Assembly (NCBI GenBank): GCA_036272055.1
Contig: DATAZL010000063.1
Span: 98,168 to 162,167 of the forward strand
DNA length: 64,000 nt
Direction: 5' to 3'
From: DASZVB01 sp036272055
GTDB taxonomy: Bacteria; Myxococcota_A; Polyangia; Polyangiales; Polyangiaceae
A model generated the notes under the pieces. The model was not told where the DNA came from. It worked only from the letters and a program-made list of their open reading frames with translations, and ran no database searches. Below are positions 8,311 to 17,079 of this stretch, in pieces. Position 1 is the stretch's first letter, and each line of letters starts with the position of its first letter. The position numbers and the translations under genes were made by a program.

Positions 8311-10761
8311 TCAGGGTGTGACGGCGCGGGCGGCCGCGGGCGGCCGCGCAGCGAGATCGGGAAGCGCGTTCGGGAGCGGCGCGGAGATGGCGGCGAGCTC
8401 ACGGAACTCTTCGGCACGGTCCACCGTCGCGCCGGTGGTGTCGCCTTTCGAGTAGACGACGAGCTTGTCGCCCGGAGTGATCACGCTCGACGACGGGATC
8501 CGGTTGATGCGCTCCATCATCGTCGCGCTCATGCCGTAGCGCTTTCCGATCGACGAGAGGGTGTCGCCTTTCTTCGCGACCACGGTGATGCGCTTCCTGC
8601 CGTTCTGCTGCTCGAAATACTCGTAGAACTCGCGGGTACCCGCGACGAGGATCCGGACCTCGTGCTCGCCGTAGGAGCGAACGCGGGAGAGATCGGCGGA
8701 GTCTTTCACGAATATCTCGAGTGCCATGCCCTGCTGCAGCGCCGCGCTCGAGTCGAGGCCGTTCCAGAGCGACAGCTCGGACGGCGTCACGCCGAACGCC
8801 ATCGCCACGTCGTCGCGACGGTCGCCCTGCACGACCCTGTAGAAGACGCGCTTCCTGCCTTGCTCGTCGAATCGACGACCCGGAACGACCACGACGTCGG
8901 GATCTTTCGGCTGGGCGAGACCGGTCGACGCGTGCGGTACCAGGATGACGCTGCCCGCGCGCAGCCGCTCGTCGGGACCGACGTGGTTCTGCTGCGCGAG
9001 CTCCTTGGCCGTCGTCCCGAAGTCCGACGCGATCGCATCGAGGTTGTCACCGAACCGCACGGTGTGCGGCTCGTACGCCGTACCGAGCGCGTGGGACGCG
9101 CCGGCGAGCCGCTGCTCTGCGACGAGCCCGCGGCCGGCAGGGACGCGGACCGGGAACTTCGCCGAGGCCGCGGCGGCGGGCGGCGTACGGAAGGACAGAT
9201 ACGCGGCGTTCAGCGCACGGACGTCCTCAGGCGGCACATCGGCGGCGCGCGCGACGTCTCCGAGGTCGACGTTCGGCCCGACCGCGACGGTGTCGAAGCT
9301 GATGGGAGCGTCCTGCTCGACGTCGTCGATGCCGAACGCCTTCTTGTTCGCCATCGCGATCGCCGTCGCGAGGATCTTCGGAACGTAGAGCGTCGTCTCC
9401 CAGGGTAGACCCGCCTCGTAGCGAGAGAGCGCCCAAAAGTCGTTGTTGTTGAACTTGCGAACGGCGCGGAGAAGGCCGCCGTGGCCCATGTTGTAGGCGG
9501 CCATCGCGAGCTCCCAGCTCCCGAAGCGCGTACGGAGATCGCTCAGGTAACGAACGGCTGCCTCCGTCGACCGCTCCGGGTCGAGCCGCTCGTCGACCCA
9601 GCGATCGACGGTGAGGCCGTACATGCGCGCCGACTCCGGCACGAATTGCCAGAGCCCGGCGGCGCCGGCCGACGACACGATGGTCGGGTTGTGTCCGCTC
9701 TCGATGAGCGACAGCCAGACGAGATCCGTCGGGAGACCGGCGCGCGCGAGCTCCGCGCGGAGCGCCGGTGCGAGACGCCCGCATTTCTTCGCCCAGATCC
9801 GGAGCACGCTCTTGCCGCGCGGGTCGTCGCGGTAAAAGCCGAGGTACTTCACGACGCGGGCGTCGAGCCGCGTCGGCAGATTCGGCATGGTGAGCGAGCG
9901 AACCCAGTCGGGCTGCTTCGGGTCCCGCGACGCACGAGGGGAACGCGACAGCCCCGACGGCAATCCCGACGCATCCACGTCGGCCGAGCCGTCCTCGAGC
10001 GGACCGGGGAGATCCCACGAGAAGCCGGAGTGCAAGCCGGGGAGCGGCTTCGGAAAGAGCACGCGCTCGGCGAGAGACAGCTCTCGAAGCTCGGGGTCGT
10101 TCTTCCCGGAGCTCACGTCGTCGACCGTCGCGCCGCCGGCTACCTGACGGCGCGCGTCCTTGTCGGGCACCGGTTGCACGGCGCCCTCCGGCAAGGTGGC
10201 GCGCGGAGCGGCCGGCGCGCGGCCGATCTTGTGCGGCTTGCCGGCAGGCGGCGGCGCGGCGCCCTTCGGCGTCGCAGGTTGAACCGGCTCCGGCACTTCC
10301 GACCGCTCTAGTGGACGGATCCGCCGATCGCCGGCGCCCTCGCCGGGTCCGAGAGGGCCGACACCGGGCGTCGTCTTGGCGGCGCCGGGTTCCTCGGGCG
10401 CGCTGTCCAGCTCGCTGCTCCCGGTCGAGTCGTCCGCCGGCGTGGGGCTGGGGTCTGCCGGCGCGTTCTTCGACGGCGAGGCGTCGTCCGGCAGCGGCCT
10501 GGCGGCAGGGCCGTCGACCGCCGCCTTCGGTGCGGGCGCGTCCGGAGCTCCCTTCGGCGCGGATTTCGGCTTCGGCCTGGAAGGCGCGTCGGTCGGGGAC
10601 GCTTGCGGCTTCGGCTTGGAAGACGCGTCGGTCGGAAACGCCTGCGGCTTCGGCTTCGAAGGCGCGTCGATCGACGCTTCGGGTTTGGCGGCAGCCGTCA
10701 CGCCCAGGCAGAGGACGGCGGCGGCCGCGTGCAGAACCAGAGCGGTCCCGAGCGCACGCAT
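8311..10761 (-). CDS. Membrane-bound lytic murein transglycosylase with C-terminal LysM domains (MltD-like)
   Basis: Periplasmic peptidoglycan lyase of 816 residues. An N-terminal signal segment (ALVLHAAAAVLCLGVTAAA) precedes ~250 residues of low-complexity Pro/Lys/Ala sequence. This includes three 13-residue repeats of the SKPKPQ-PTDA type at about 35-73. The SLT domain has the catalytic Glu in LVWLSLIESGHNP (E354), then GAAGLWQFVPESARMYG and AMAAYNMGHGG. Three LysM-type segments follow: HTVRFGDNLDAIASDFG, YRVVQGDRRDDVAMAFG and VVAKKGDTLSSIGKRYG. Typical MltD is ~450 residues; the extra length is the low-complexity linker. It lies 100 bp downstream of htrA, with a hairpin in the gap. Confidence 0.92.
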   Translation of the reverse strand: MRALGTALVLHAAAAVLCLGVTAAAKPEASIDAPSKPKPQAFPTDASSKPKPQASPTDAPSRPKPKSAPKGAPDAPAPKAAVDGPAARPLPDDASPSKNAPADPSPTPADDSTGSSELDSAPEEPGAAKTTPGVGPLGPGEGAGDRRIRPLERSEVPEPVQPATPKGAAPPPAGKPHKIGRAPAAPRATLPEGAVQPVPDKDARRQVAGGATVDDVSSGKNDPELRELSLAERVLFPKPLPGLHSGFSWDLPGPLEDGSADVDASGLPSGLSRSPRASRDPKQPDWVRSLTMPNLPTRLDARVVKYLGFYRDDPRGKSVLRIWAKKCGRLAPALRAELARAGLPTDLVWLSLIESGHNPTIVSSAGAAGLWQFVPESARMYGLTVDRWVDERLDPERSTEAAVRYLSDLRTRFGSWELAMAAYNMGHGGLLRAVRKFNNNDFWALSRYEAGLPWETTLYVPKILATAIAMANKKAFGIDDVEQDAPISFDTVAVGPNVDLGDVARAADVPPEDVRALNAAYLSFRTPPAAAASAKFPVRVPAGRGLVAEQRLAGASHALGTAYEPHTVRFGDNLDAIASDFGTTAKELAQQNHVGPDERLRAGSVILVPHASTGLAQPKDPDVVVVPGRRFDEQGRKRVFYRVVQGDRRDDVAMAFGVTPSELSLWNGLDSSAALQQGMALEIFVKDSADLSRVRSYGEHEVRILVAGTREFYEYFEQQNGRKRITVVAKKGDTLSSIGKRYGMSATMMERINRIPSSSVITPGDKLVVYSKGDTTGATVDRAEEFRELAAISAPLPNALPDLAARPPAAARAVTP

Positions 10762-10773
10762 CTCGGATCCGTA

Positions 10774-10813
10774 ACGAGGGAACCGCCTTCGGTCAAATTA
10801 GCGGCTCCCTCGT
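10774..10813 (-). terminator. 13-bp stem hairpin between htrA and the transglycosylase gene
   Basis: Arms acgagggaaccgc (10774-10786) and gcggctccctcgt (10801-10813) enclose a 14-base loop. Read as minus-strand RNA, all 13 positions pair, with a single G-U. Read as plus-strand RNA, that position is an A-C mismatch. The stem therefore appears kept for the minus transcript that runs from htrA into the transglycosylase. No U-run follows, so it could be a weak terminator, a processing site or a 5'-UTR structure. Confidence 0.5.
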
Positions 10814-10861
10814 ATGGCGCGCCTGTCGGTGGAGCGCCTATCTGCGTATCCCCTTATCTAC

Positions 10862-12409
10862 TCATCTACGCACGACGATGTAGAGGCTTCGCCCTTCGCG
10901 TACGACGCGGAGCAGCGCGCGATCCTTCGCTCGCGAATAGAGCTCCTTGAACTTGCCCACGTCGGTCACCGCCTGCCTGTCCACCTCGACGACGACGTCG
11001 CCCGGCCGGAGGCCGGAATTTGCCGCGTTGCTTCCCTGATCGAGCTCCTCGACGACGACTCCGCCCTTCACGCTCGCGGGGAGGTCGAGCTTCCGCCGGA
11101 CCGCCGGCGTCAGATCGCTCATCGTGAGGCCGTCGAGCACACCGACGGGGCCCGCACCGGCCGCGCTCGCTGCGCCCTGCGCCTTGTCGGGCGGGAGCTC
11201 ACCGAGCTTCGCATCGAGGCTGAGTGGCTTGCCGTCGCGCAGCAGGTCGAGCTTCACCGTGGTACCGGTGCCGGCGGCGGCGATCGCGTTGCGGAAACTG
11301 CCGGTGGACTCGACGCCGACGCCGTCGACCTTGAGCACGACGTCACCGCTCTTCAGGCCGGCCTTCGCGCCGGGGCCCGCGTCCATGACGTCGGAGATCA
11401 GGATGCCGCGCACGTCGTGGAGCTTCATCGCCGACGCGAGCTCCTGATCGACGTCCTGGATGCCGACACCGAGCCAGCCGCGCACGACCTTCCCGTGGTC
11501 GATGAGCGACTTCATGATGGGCTGCGCCATGTTCGTCGGGATGGCGAAGCCGATGCCCTGACTGCCGCCGCTGCGCGAGAGGATCGCGGTGTTGATGCCG
11601 ACGAGGTGCCCTTCCATGTCGACCAGCGCGCCACCGGAGTTACCCGGATTGATGGCCGCGTCGGTCTGGATGAAGTCTTCGTAGGCGGCGATGCCGACGT
11701 TGGCGCGGCCCTTCGCGCTCACGATGCCCATCGTGATCGTCTGACCGACACCGAACGGGTTTCCGATCGCGAGGACGACGTCGCCCAGCCGTAGCCGCGA
11801 CGAGTCGCCGATCGCGAGCGGCACGAGGCCCTTGGTGTCGCCCTGGAGCTTGAGGACGGCGACGTCGCTCTTCGCGTCGGTGCCGAGCACCTTGGCGTTG
11901 AACTCCCGCTTGTCGGCGGTCGTCACCTTGATCTCGTCCGCGCCGTCGACGACGTGATTGTTCGTGAGCACGATGCCGTCGTTCGAGACGACGACGCCGG
12001 AGCCGAGCCCGTGCTCCTGATGACGTTCCTCGGGCTCTTGGCCGTTGCCCATGCCGCCGGGGCCGAAGAACCGGCGGAAGAACGGATCTTCGAAGAACGG
12101 CATGCCCTCGTTGCGCACGCGCTTGATCGTGCGCGACGACGCGACGTTGACGACGCTCGGCGCGGCCTTCTCGGCGATGTCCGCGATCGACGCCTGGGAC
12201 CCACCGGTGTCCGCGTACGCAAACGCCGGATGCGGCAGGATCGTCAGGTTCGTCGCCGGTGGCACGGACGCGGGCGACGTCGCGGCCGCGGCGGGCGAAG
12301 AGGACACCGGCCTCTGGGCGTGGCTCGCGCAGGCCGCTGGCCAGTAAGCTAGTGCAGCTCCCGTCGCTGCAATGAAGGTGAGTCTCGGTCCGAACGGTTT
12401 GCGCTTCAT
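10862..12409 (-). CDS. HtrA/DegP-family periplasmic serine protease with two PDZ domains
   Basis: Envelope protein-quality-control protease. The N-terminus is a signal peptide (positive MKRK, hydrophobic ATGAALAYWPAACAS); the Cys at 27 lies in a poor lipobox, so lipidation is unsure. The trypsin-like domain has all three catalytic residues: H152 in LTNNHVV, D182 in KSDVAVLKL and S258 in NPGNSGGAL. A Phe-rich loop (MPFFEDPFFRRFFG) before the protease core matches the DegP LA-loop region. PDZ1 starts near GWLGVGIQDVDQELA and PDZ2 near PASVKGGVVVEELDQG. 515 residues, normal for a two-PDZ DegP/DegQ. ATG at 12409. Confidence 0.94.
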   Translation of the reverse strand: MKRKPFGPRLTFIAATGAALAYWPAACASHAQRPVSSSPAAAATSPASVPPATNLTILPHPAFAYADTGGSQASIADIAEKAAPSVVNVASSRTIKRVRNEGMPFFEDPFFRRFFGPGGMGNGQEPEERHQEHGLGSGVVVSNDGIVLTNNHVVDGADEIKVTTADKREFNAKVLGTDAKSDVAVLKLQGDTKGLVPLAIGDSSRLRLGDVVLAIGNPFGVGQTITMGIVSAKGRANVGIAAYEDFIQTDAAINPGNSGGALVDMEGHLVGINTAILSRSGGSQGIGFAIPTNMAQPIMKSLIDHGKVVRGWLGVGIQDVDQELASAMKLHDVRGILISDVMDAGPGAKAGLKSGDVVLKVDGVGVESTGSFRNAIAAAGTGTTVKLDLLRDGKPLSLDAKLGELPPDKAQGAASAAGAGPVGVLDGLTMSDLTPAVRRKLDLPASVKGGVVVEELDQGSNAANSGLRPGDVVVEVDRQAVTDVGKFKELYSRAKDRALLRVVREGRSLYIVVRR

Positions 12410-12503
12410 CGTCTTCTCCAGAGGGGACTAGAAAGGTCAGTTACGACCTTGCGCCAACGTGGCTGACGCCGGTTTCATTCCGGACCCCGACACGTCGAGC
12501 AAA

Positions 12504-12538
12504 CGTCGCCAGCGGCGACGCAAGCAATTGACATTGCT
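12504..12538 (-). terminator. Rho-independent-like terminator after cheB
   Basis: Immediately after the cheB stop, the minus strand reads AGCAAT-GTCA-ATTGCT and then CGTCGCC-GCT-GGCGACG-TTTG. The second element is a perfect 7-bp GC-rich stem with a 3-base loop followed by a short U-run. It marks the likely end of the seven-gene chemosensory transcript. The rest of the gap to 12409 would carry the htrA promoter; no clear -10/-35 pair was seen. Confidence 0.6.
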
Positions 12539-13595
12539 AACGAATCAGCTCGTCCAGCTGGTCGGCAATCTGGGACAGCGGAAGAGATCGCGTCACGACG
12601 CCGGCCCGGACCGCGGACCCCGGCATCCCGTAGATGACCGCGGTGTCCTCGCTCTCTGCGATGACGATGCCGCCGTTGTCGATGATCGCGCGCGCGCCCT
12701 CGGTGCCGTCGTCGCCCATGCCGGTGAGGATGACGCCGATGGCTCGCGACTTGGCCGCGTGCGCGACGCTGGTCAGCAAACGATTTCCGCTCGGGGCGTA
12801 GCGGTCTTCCGGCGCTTGCGGCATCAGCTTGATGCGGAGCTGACCGCCGGAGTGCGCGTGCACCTCCATGCATTGCCGCCCGGGGCATACGAACCCGGTG
12901 TGAGCCGTGACGAGATCGCCGTCGAGTGCCTCGGAGACGCGGAGCGAGCTTTTGCGATCGAGCCGCTCGGCGAAGGTGCGCGTGAAGCGTTCGGGCATGT
13001 GCTGCGCGAGCACGATCGCGTAGCTCCCGCGGGAGCTCAAGCGAGCGAAGAGCTCGCTCAGCGCTGACGGCCCGCCCGTCGACGCGACGATCCCCACCAG
13101 CCATCGTGGCGGAAGACGCGATTCGGTCCTGACGCGCGCGGGCGGCTGCGGCGCTGCGGGCAGGACGCTCGGACGGACGTTCACCGTACGCTCGGCGCCG
13201 AAGCCGAGCACCTTCTGACAGAGCCCGTCGAGCACCTCGACGGCGTCGACGCCGCCCGCGTCGGGCTTGGCGACGAAGTCCACCGCGCCGAGCTCGAGCG
13301 CGCGGAACACGTTCTCTTTCTGGCCGTAGCTCGACACGATGATGACCGGCGTCGGTCGGCTCGCCATCAGCAGCCTGAGGAAGCTGAAGCCGTCCATCTT
13401 AGGCATCTCGAGGTCGAGCGTGATGACGTCGGGCCGGAGGTCGTGGGCGAGCTTCAGCGCCTCGGCGCCGTCGGCAGCGCGAGCCACGACGTCCACCTCT
13501 CCGGTCGCTTGCAGGCGCGTCGTGATCGCGCGGCGATTCAGCACCGAGTCGTCGACGACGAGGACGCGGACTCTTCTCCTGGGCGGCGCGCTCAC
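12537..13595 (-). CDS. cheB: Chemotaxis response regulator protein-glutamate methylesterase
   Basis: Removes methyl groups from (or deamidates) chemoreceptors when phosphorylated by CheA. The N-terminal receiver has the acidic pair in VLVVDDS and the phospho-acceptor D61 in ITLDLEMPKMDG. The C-terminal methylesterase domain shows the Ser-His-Asp triad in GIVASTGGPSAL, LAQHMPERF and LTGMGDDGTEGA. 352 residues, standard length. The GTG start at 13595 overlaps the cheR TGA (GTGA), indicating coupled translation. Sequence upstream in the same frame is antisense-like noise and was excluded. It is the last gene of the che operon. Confidence 0.95.
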   Translation of the reverse strand: MSAPPRRRVRVLVVDDSVLNRRAITTRLQATGEVDVVARAADGAEALKLAHDLRPDVITLDLEMPKMDGFSFLRLLMASRPTPVIIVSSYGQKENVFRALELGAVDFVAKPDAGGVDAVEVLDGLCQKVLGFGAERTVNVRPSVLPAAPQPPARVRTESRLPPRWLVGIVASTGGPSALSELFARLSSRGSYAIVLAQHMPERFTRTFAERLDRKSSLRVSEALDGDLVTAHTGFVCPGRQCMEVHAHSGGQLRIKLMPQAPEDRYAPSGNRLLTSVAHAAKSRAIGVILTGMGDDGTEGARAIIDNGGIVIAESEDTAVIYGMPGSAVRAGVVTRSLPLSQIADQLDELIR

Positions 13596-14473
13596 CGGTC
13601 CCTCCCTTCCCGTCCCGGGGGCAGAGGTCGACGGTACACGAGGTCCGAAGACAGGTGCACCAGCTCGAAGGCAGTGGAGAGATTGAGCAATGATTCGGAA
13701 TGCCCGAGGAGCAGATATCCCCCAGGGGACAGGCGTTCGTAGAGATTGTCGATCACGCGCCGGCGAGACCCCGCGTCGAAGTAGATGAGCACGTTCCGGC
13801 AGAAGACGGCGTCTACCCGCCCGAGGGTCGTCGCCTTCGTGCCGTCGAGCAAGTTCAGATGGCCGAAGTAGCAGTACTTCCGTAGCCAGTCGACGACGTG
13901 ATCGCCGTCCGGCCGTTCGACGAAATATGTTTTGTGGAAGTCGTCCGGGGTGCAGCGGAACGCGCTCCCCTTGTAGACACCACGGCGCGCCGCCGCGATG
14001 TTCGTCTTCGAGATGTCGCTGCCGATGACCCGGACGTCCCAGTCGATGAAGAGGCCGGACTGGTGAATCATAGCTGCGAGCGAGTAGGCCTCCTCGCCGG
14101 TCGAGCAACCGGCGCTCCAGACGACGAGACGTCGCTTCTCGGCGTTCGCGCGGGCGAGCCGCGGCAGGAGCTCGTCGCGAAAGGCGCGGAGCTGGTACTC
14201 CTGCCGGAGAAAGTACGTCTCGGTCGTGGTGAGCGCCTCGATGGCTTCCTCGAGCTCGCTCTTCCCGCGGACGTTGAAGCGGAGATACTTGTAGTACTCG
14301 TCGAAGCCGAGCAAGTCGAGCGCGAGCACCCGCTCCCCGAGCCGGCGATCGAAGAGATACGCGGACGCGTCGTCGAAGTGGAGCCCGGCGTGCTCGTTCA
14401 CGAGATCGCGCAGGAGCCGGAACTCTTCCGGCCGGATGCGCAGCCGCGCGCTCTTTCGCTCGACGGGAGCCAC
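13592..14473 (-). CDS. cheR: Chemotaxis protein methyltransferase
   Basis: S-adenosylmethionine-dependent methyltransferase acting on receptor glutamates. The N-terminal helical domain contains LTTTETYFLRQEYQLRAF, the CheR signature (T-T-E-T-x-F). The SAM-binding motif is VVWSAGCSTGEEAYSLA, with VRVIGSDIS and DAVFCRNVLIYFD as the later motifs. 293 residues, no TPR extension. Starts at GTG 14473, sharing one base with the stop of the upstream HEAT gene. It overlaps cheB by four bases. Confidence 0.95.
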   Translation of the reverse strand: MAPVERKSARLRIRPEEFRLLRDLVNEHAGLHFDDASAYLFDRRLGERVLALDLLGFDEYYKYLRFNVRGKSELEEAIEALTTTETYFLRQEYQLRAFRDELLPRLARANAEKRRLVVWSAGCSTGEEAYSLAAMIHQSGLFIDWDVRVIGSDISKTNIAAARRGVYKGSAFRCTPDDFHKTYFVERPDGDHVVDWLRKYCYFGHLNLLDGTKATTLGRVDAVFCRNVLIYFDAGSRRRVIDNLYERLSPGGYLLLGHSESLLNLSTAFELVHLSSDLVYRRPLPPGREGRDR

Positions 14474-16572
14474 TATCCCATGCCCCCGGGAAGCGGCGGC
14501 ATCGTGCGCCGCATCGGGATGCCCTCGGTCTCGGCCAGTGCGCGCTGGATCTCCTCGCGGACGAGCGGTTCGCGCTCACCGACGAGGCGCTGGCGCAGGA
14601 GCTGCTTGCCGGCCGCGTCGGAGCGACGGCCGAGGAGCTCTGCTGAGAGACGCCGGACGTCCCAGACTTCGTGGTCGAGGCAGGCGCCGACGTGAGCGGC
14701 GGCGCGCGCGTCGCGCTCCTCGTTCGAGAGAGCGCGGAGCGCCGCTTTGACGACCTCCGCCTCGCCGTGGGAGAGCGCCTGGACGAGCGCGTCGATACGG
14801 CCGGGGGCGTCGATGCGGCCGATGGCCTCGATCGCCGCGACGGCTCTGCGCGCGGAGGCCTCGCGCGCGACGGCGCGAAGCACCTCGATCGCGGAGGCGT
14901 CGTTGGCGCCGCCCAGGGCCTCGATCGCGGAGACGCCGAGCGCGTCGTCGTCGAACCGTCGCACCACGTCGAGCAGGTGCTGCACGCCGATGGGGTTACC
15001 GCTCGCGTCGCGCATCTTGCCGAGGGCGCGAATGGCGGCGATCTGCACCTCGACGGCCTCGTCGGCCAGGGCGAACGAGACGGCCTCGACGGCGAGCGGG
15101 CCGTCGAACGACGAGAGCGCCTCGACGGCCGCGCGGCGCGCGACGACGCTCTCGTTCGAGGCGGCGTCGGAGAGGAACGCGACGTCCTCGGCGACGGCGG
15201 CCGCGTCGGACTTCGCCAAGGCGCCGATGATGAGCGCCGCCACGGCGGCGTCGGGGCCGTCGGGACGGATCTGACGGGCGAGCGAGCGCGCCGCCTCCGG
15301 ATAGCGGGCGGCGCACGCCGAGAGCGCCTGCGCGGCGGCCTGGCGCGTCGCCATCGGCGCCTCGGCGCCGAGCCACCGCGTCGCGAGCCCGAACGTCGCC
15401 TCGTCGCCGATGCGCGAAAGGGCGACGAGCGCGGCGCGCGCGACCTCGGGCGCGCCGTCGTCGGTCGCGTCGAGGATCGCCTGGCAGGCGATGACCCGCG
15501 ACGAATCGTCGGCGATGTGACCGAGCTGCTCGACGCACGCGGCGCGCTCGTGCGGCGCGCCGGTGCGCGCGCGGCGCGAGAGCGCGAGGATCGCCGCGGG
15601 TCCGAGCATCGCGAGCGCTTCCTCGGCCTCGGAGACCATGCGGTCGTCGTCGAGCGCCTCGATGACGGCGTCGGCGGCGTCGGCCGTCCCGAGCACGCCC
15701 ACGACGAGGAGCGCGCAGCGGCGAGTCTCGGTGTCGTCGGAGGTGTCGCGCGCGGCGTCGATGAGCCGGCGGCGCGTCCCCTCGTCGAGCACGCCGAGCG
15801 CGGCGCGGGCGAACTTGCGCGCGACCGGCTCGTTCGCGATGTACGTCGCGAGCGCACCGAGCGCAGCGCGGAACGGACGACCCTGTCGCGACGCGAGCGC
15901 GCGCGCCAGGTGCGGCGCAGCGTCGGAGTGACCCGAGAGACCGGCCGCGACGAGGATCGCGTCGCCGAGCACGGGGTTCTTCAGGTGCGGGCGCAGCATC
16001 GGCCACGCGACGGCGACGCCGAGGCGGTTCAGGCCCTCGAGCGCGCCGAGCACGACGAGGTCGTCCCTGCCGACGAGGCAGCGGCCGAGCAGCATCGTGG
16101 CGCGATCGACGTCGAGCGCGCCGACCCCCGCGATGCCCTCGATCGCCGCAGCGCGGACGTTGGGATCGGCGTCGTCGAGCATCGGCTCGAGCACGGCGAG
16201 CGCGCCGGCGTCGCCCGACGCGGCGAGCGCCTCGGCGACGAGCTTGCGGCCGTCCGCGTCGAGCTCCACGGCCGCAACCTGGAGGGCTTGCACGGCGCGC
16301 GCGCCGAAGCCGGCCAGGGCCTCGACCGCCGCGTTGCGGAGCCCGACGTTGTCACCGGGGCCGAGCAGCCGCACGAGCGCGTCGAGCACGTCGCGCGACG
16401 TGAGGGAGCGAGCGACCATCGCCGCCTCCTTGCGCACGCGCCAGTCGGAGTCGCCGAGCGCGCGGACGAGGAGCGCGGCTTGCTCGCGCTCCGCCGCCTG
16501 CGCGATGTCCGAGACGCCTTGGCGTCGCTTCTCGGGGTCCGCCGAACCGAGTGCCTCTTGTGCGCTCGTCAT
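14473..16572 (-). CDS. HEAT-repeat protein of the chemosensory operon
   Basis: About 699 residues made almost entirely of HEAT/PBS-lyase-like helical hairpins, roughly 20 units of ~31 residues. Examples are LLVRALGDSDWRVRKEAAMV, LEPMLDDADPNVRAAAIEG, VSFALADEAVEVQIAAIRA and LVQALSHGEAEVVKAALRA. No catalytic domain, signal peptide or membrane segment is visible, so a cytoplasmic scaffold or adaptor is likely. ATG at 16572 overlaps the cheW stop (ATGA), and its own stop overlaps the cheR start, so it is an integral operon member. HEAT-repeat proteins are known in some myxobacterial che clusters (Cpc7 of Myxococcus Che7); orthology is not claimed. Confidence 0.9.
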   Translation of the reverse strand: MTSAQEALGSADPEKRRQGVSDIAQAAEREQAALLVRALGDSDWRVRKEAAMVARSLTSRDVLDALVRLLGPGDNVGLRNAAVEALAGFGARAVQALQVAAVELDADGRKLVAEALAASGDAGALAVLEPMLDDADPNVRAAAIEGIAGVGALDVDRATMLLGRCLVGRDDLVVLGALEGLNRLGVAVAWPMLRPHLKNPVLGDAILVAAGLSGHSDAAPHLARALASRQGRPFRAALGALATYIANEPVARKFARAALGVLDEGTRRRLIDAARDTSDDTETRRCALLVVGVLGTADAADAVIEALDDDRMVSEAEEALAMLGPAAILALSRRARTGAPHERAACVEQLGHIADDSSRVIACQAILDATDDGAPEVARAALVALSRIGDEATFGLATRWLGAEAPMATRQAAAQALSACAARYPEAARSLARQIRPDGPDAAVAALIIGALAKSDAAAVAEDVAFLSDAASNESVVARRAAVEALSSFDGPLAVEAVSFALADEAVEVQIAAIRALGKMRDASGNPIGVQHLLDVVRRFDDDALGVSAIEALGGANDASAIEVLRAVAREASARRAVAAIEAIGRIDAPGRIDALVQALSHGEAEVVKAALRALSNEERDARAAAHVGACLDHEVWDVRRLSAELLGRRSDAAGKQLLRQRLVGEREPLVREEIQRALAETEGIPMRRTMPPLPGGMG

Positions 16573-17075
16573 ATCTGGCTCCCGGCGCCGGAGGCGACCA
16601 TCTTCAGCACCTCGTCGGGGACCTCGGCCGTCAGGGCTTCGAGCCGCTCGACGTCGAGCACGAAGGTGAGCACACCGCCGTGCATGATCACTCCGGCGAT
16701 GCCGCGCACGTCTTCTCCCCCGCCGAGGGACGGCGCGGGACGGATGTGATCGCGCCCGGTGCCGAACACGTCGGTGACGTGATCGACGATGAGGCCGACG
16801 GTCTTGCCGCCGACGGCTAACAAAACCCACTTGGCTCGCGCCTGATCCATCGACGGCATGAGCCCGAAGCGCGCGCGTAGATCGACCACCACGATGACGT
16901 CGCCCCGATGATCCGCGACGCCTGCCACCGCGGCGGTCAGATACGGAAGTGCCGTGAGCGGCGCGGGGTTCACTATTTCCTTCACGGACGCGATGGGCAC
17001 CGCATAAGACACGTCGCCGACGACGAAGCCGACGAGGCTCTTGTTGGGATCGGGGCGTTCTTTCCTTCGCGGCAC
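16569..17075 (-). CDS. cheW: CheW-like coupling protein (second copy)
   Basis: 168-residue single CheW domain, the SH3-like adaptor that links receptors to CheA. Core features are VGFVVGDVSYAVPIASVKEIV, VAGVADHRGDVIVVVDLRARFG, WVLLAVGGKTVGLIVDHVTDV and GVIMHGGVLTFVLDVERL. It differs clearly from the neighbouring CheW, with a lysine/arginine-rich N-terminus and a different hinge. ATG or GTG start at 17075, four bases after the other cheW stop, and it overlaps the HEAT gene start. Two CheWs with one CheA suggest separate receptor-coupling and array or effector roles. Confidence 0.92.
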   Translation of the reverse strand: MPRRKERPDPNKSLVGFVVGDVSYAVPIASVKEIVNPAPLTALPYLTAAVAGVADHRGDVIVVVDLRARFGLMPSMDQARAKWVLLAVGGKTVGLIVDHVTDVFGTGRDHIRPAPSLGGGEDVRGIAGVIMHGGVLTFVLDVERLEALTAEVPDEVLKMVASGAGSQI

Positions 17076-17079
17076 GCTT

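Noticed and set aside
14671..16749. Plus-strand open frame of 692 codons opposite the HEAT gene
   Set aside because: Repetitive R/E/D/V-rich translation is the antisense image of regular HEAT repeats; the HEAT gene has operon-coupled starts and stops and is clearly the real one.
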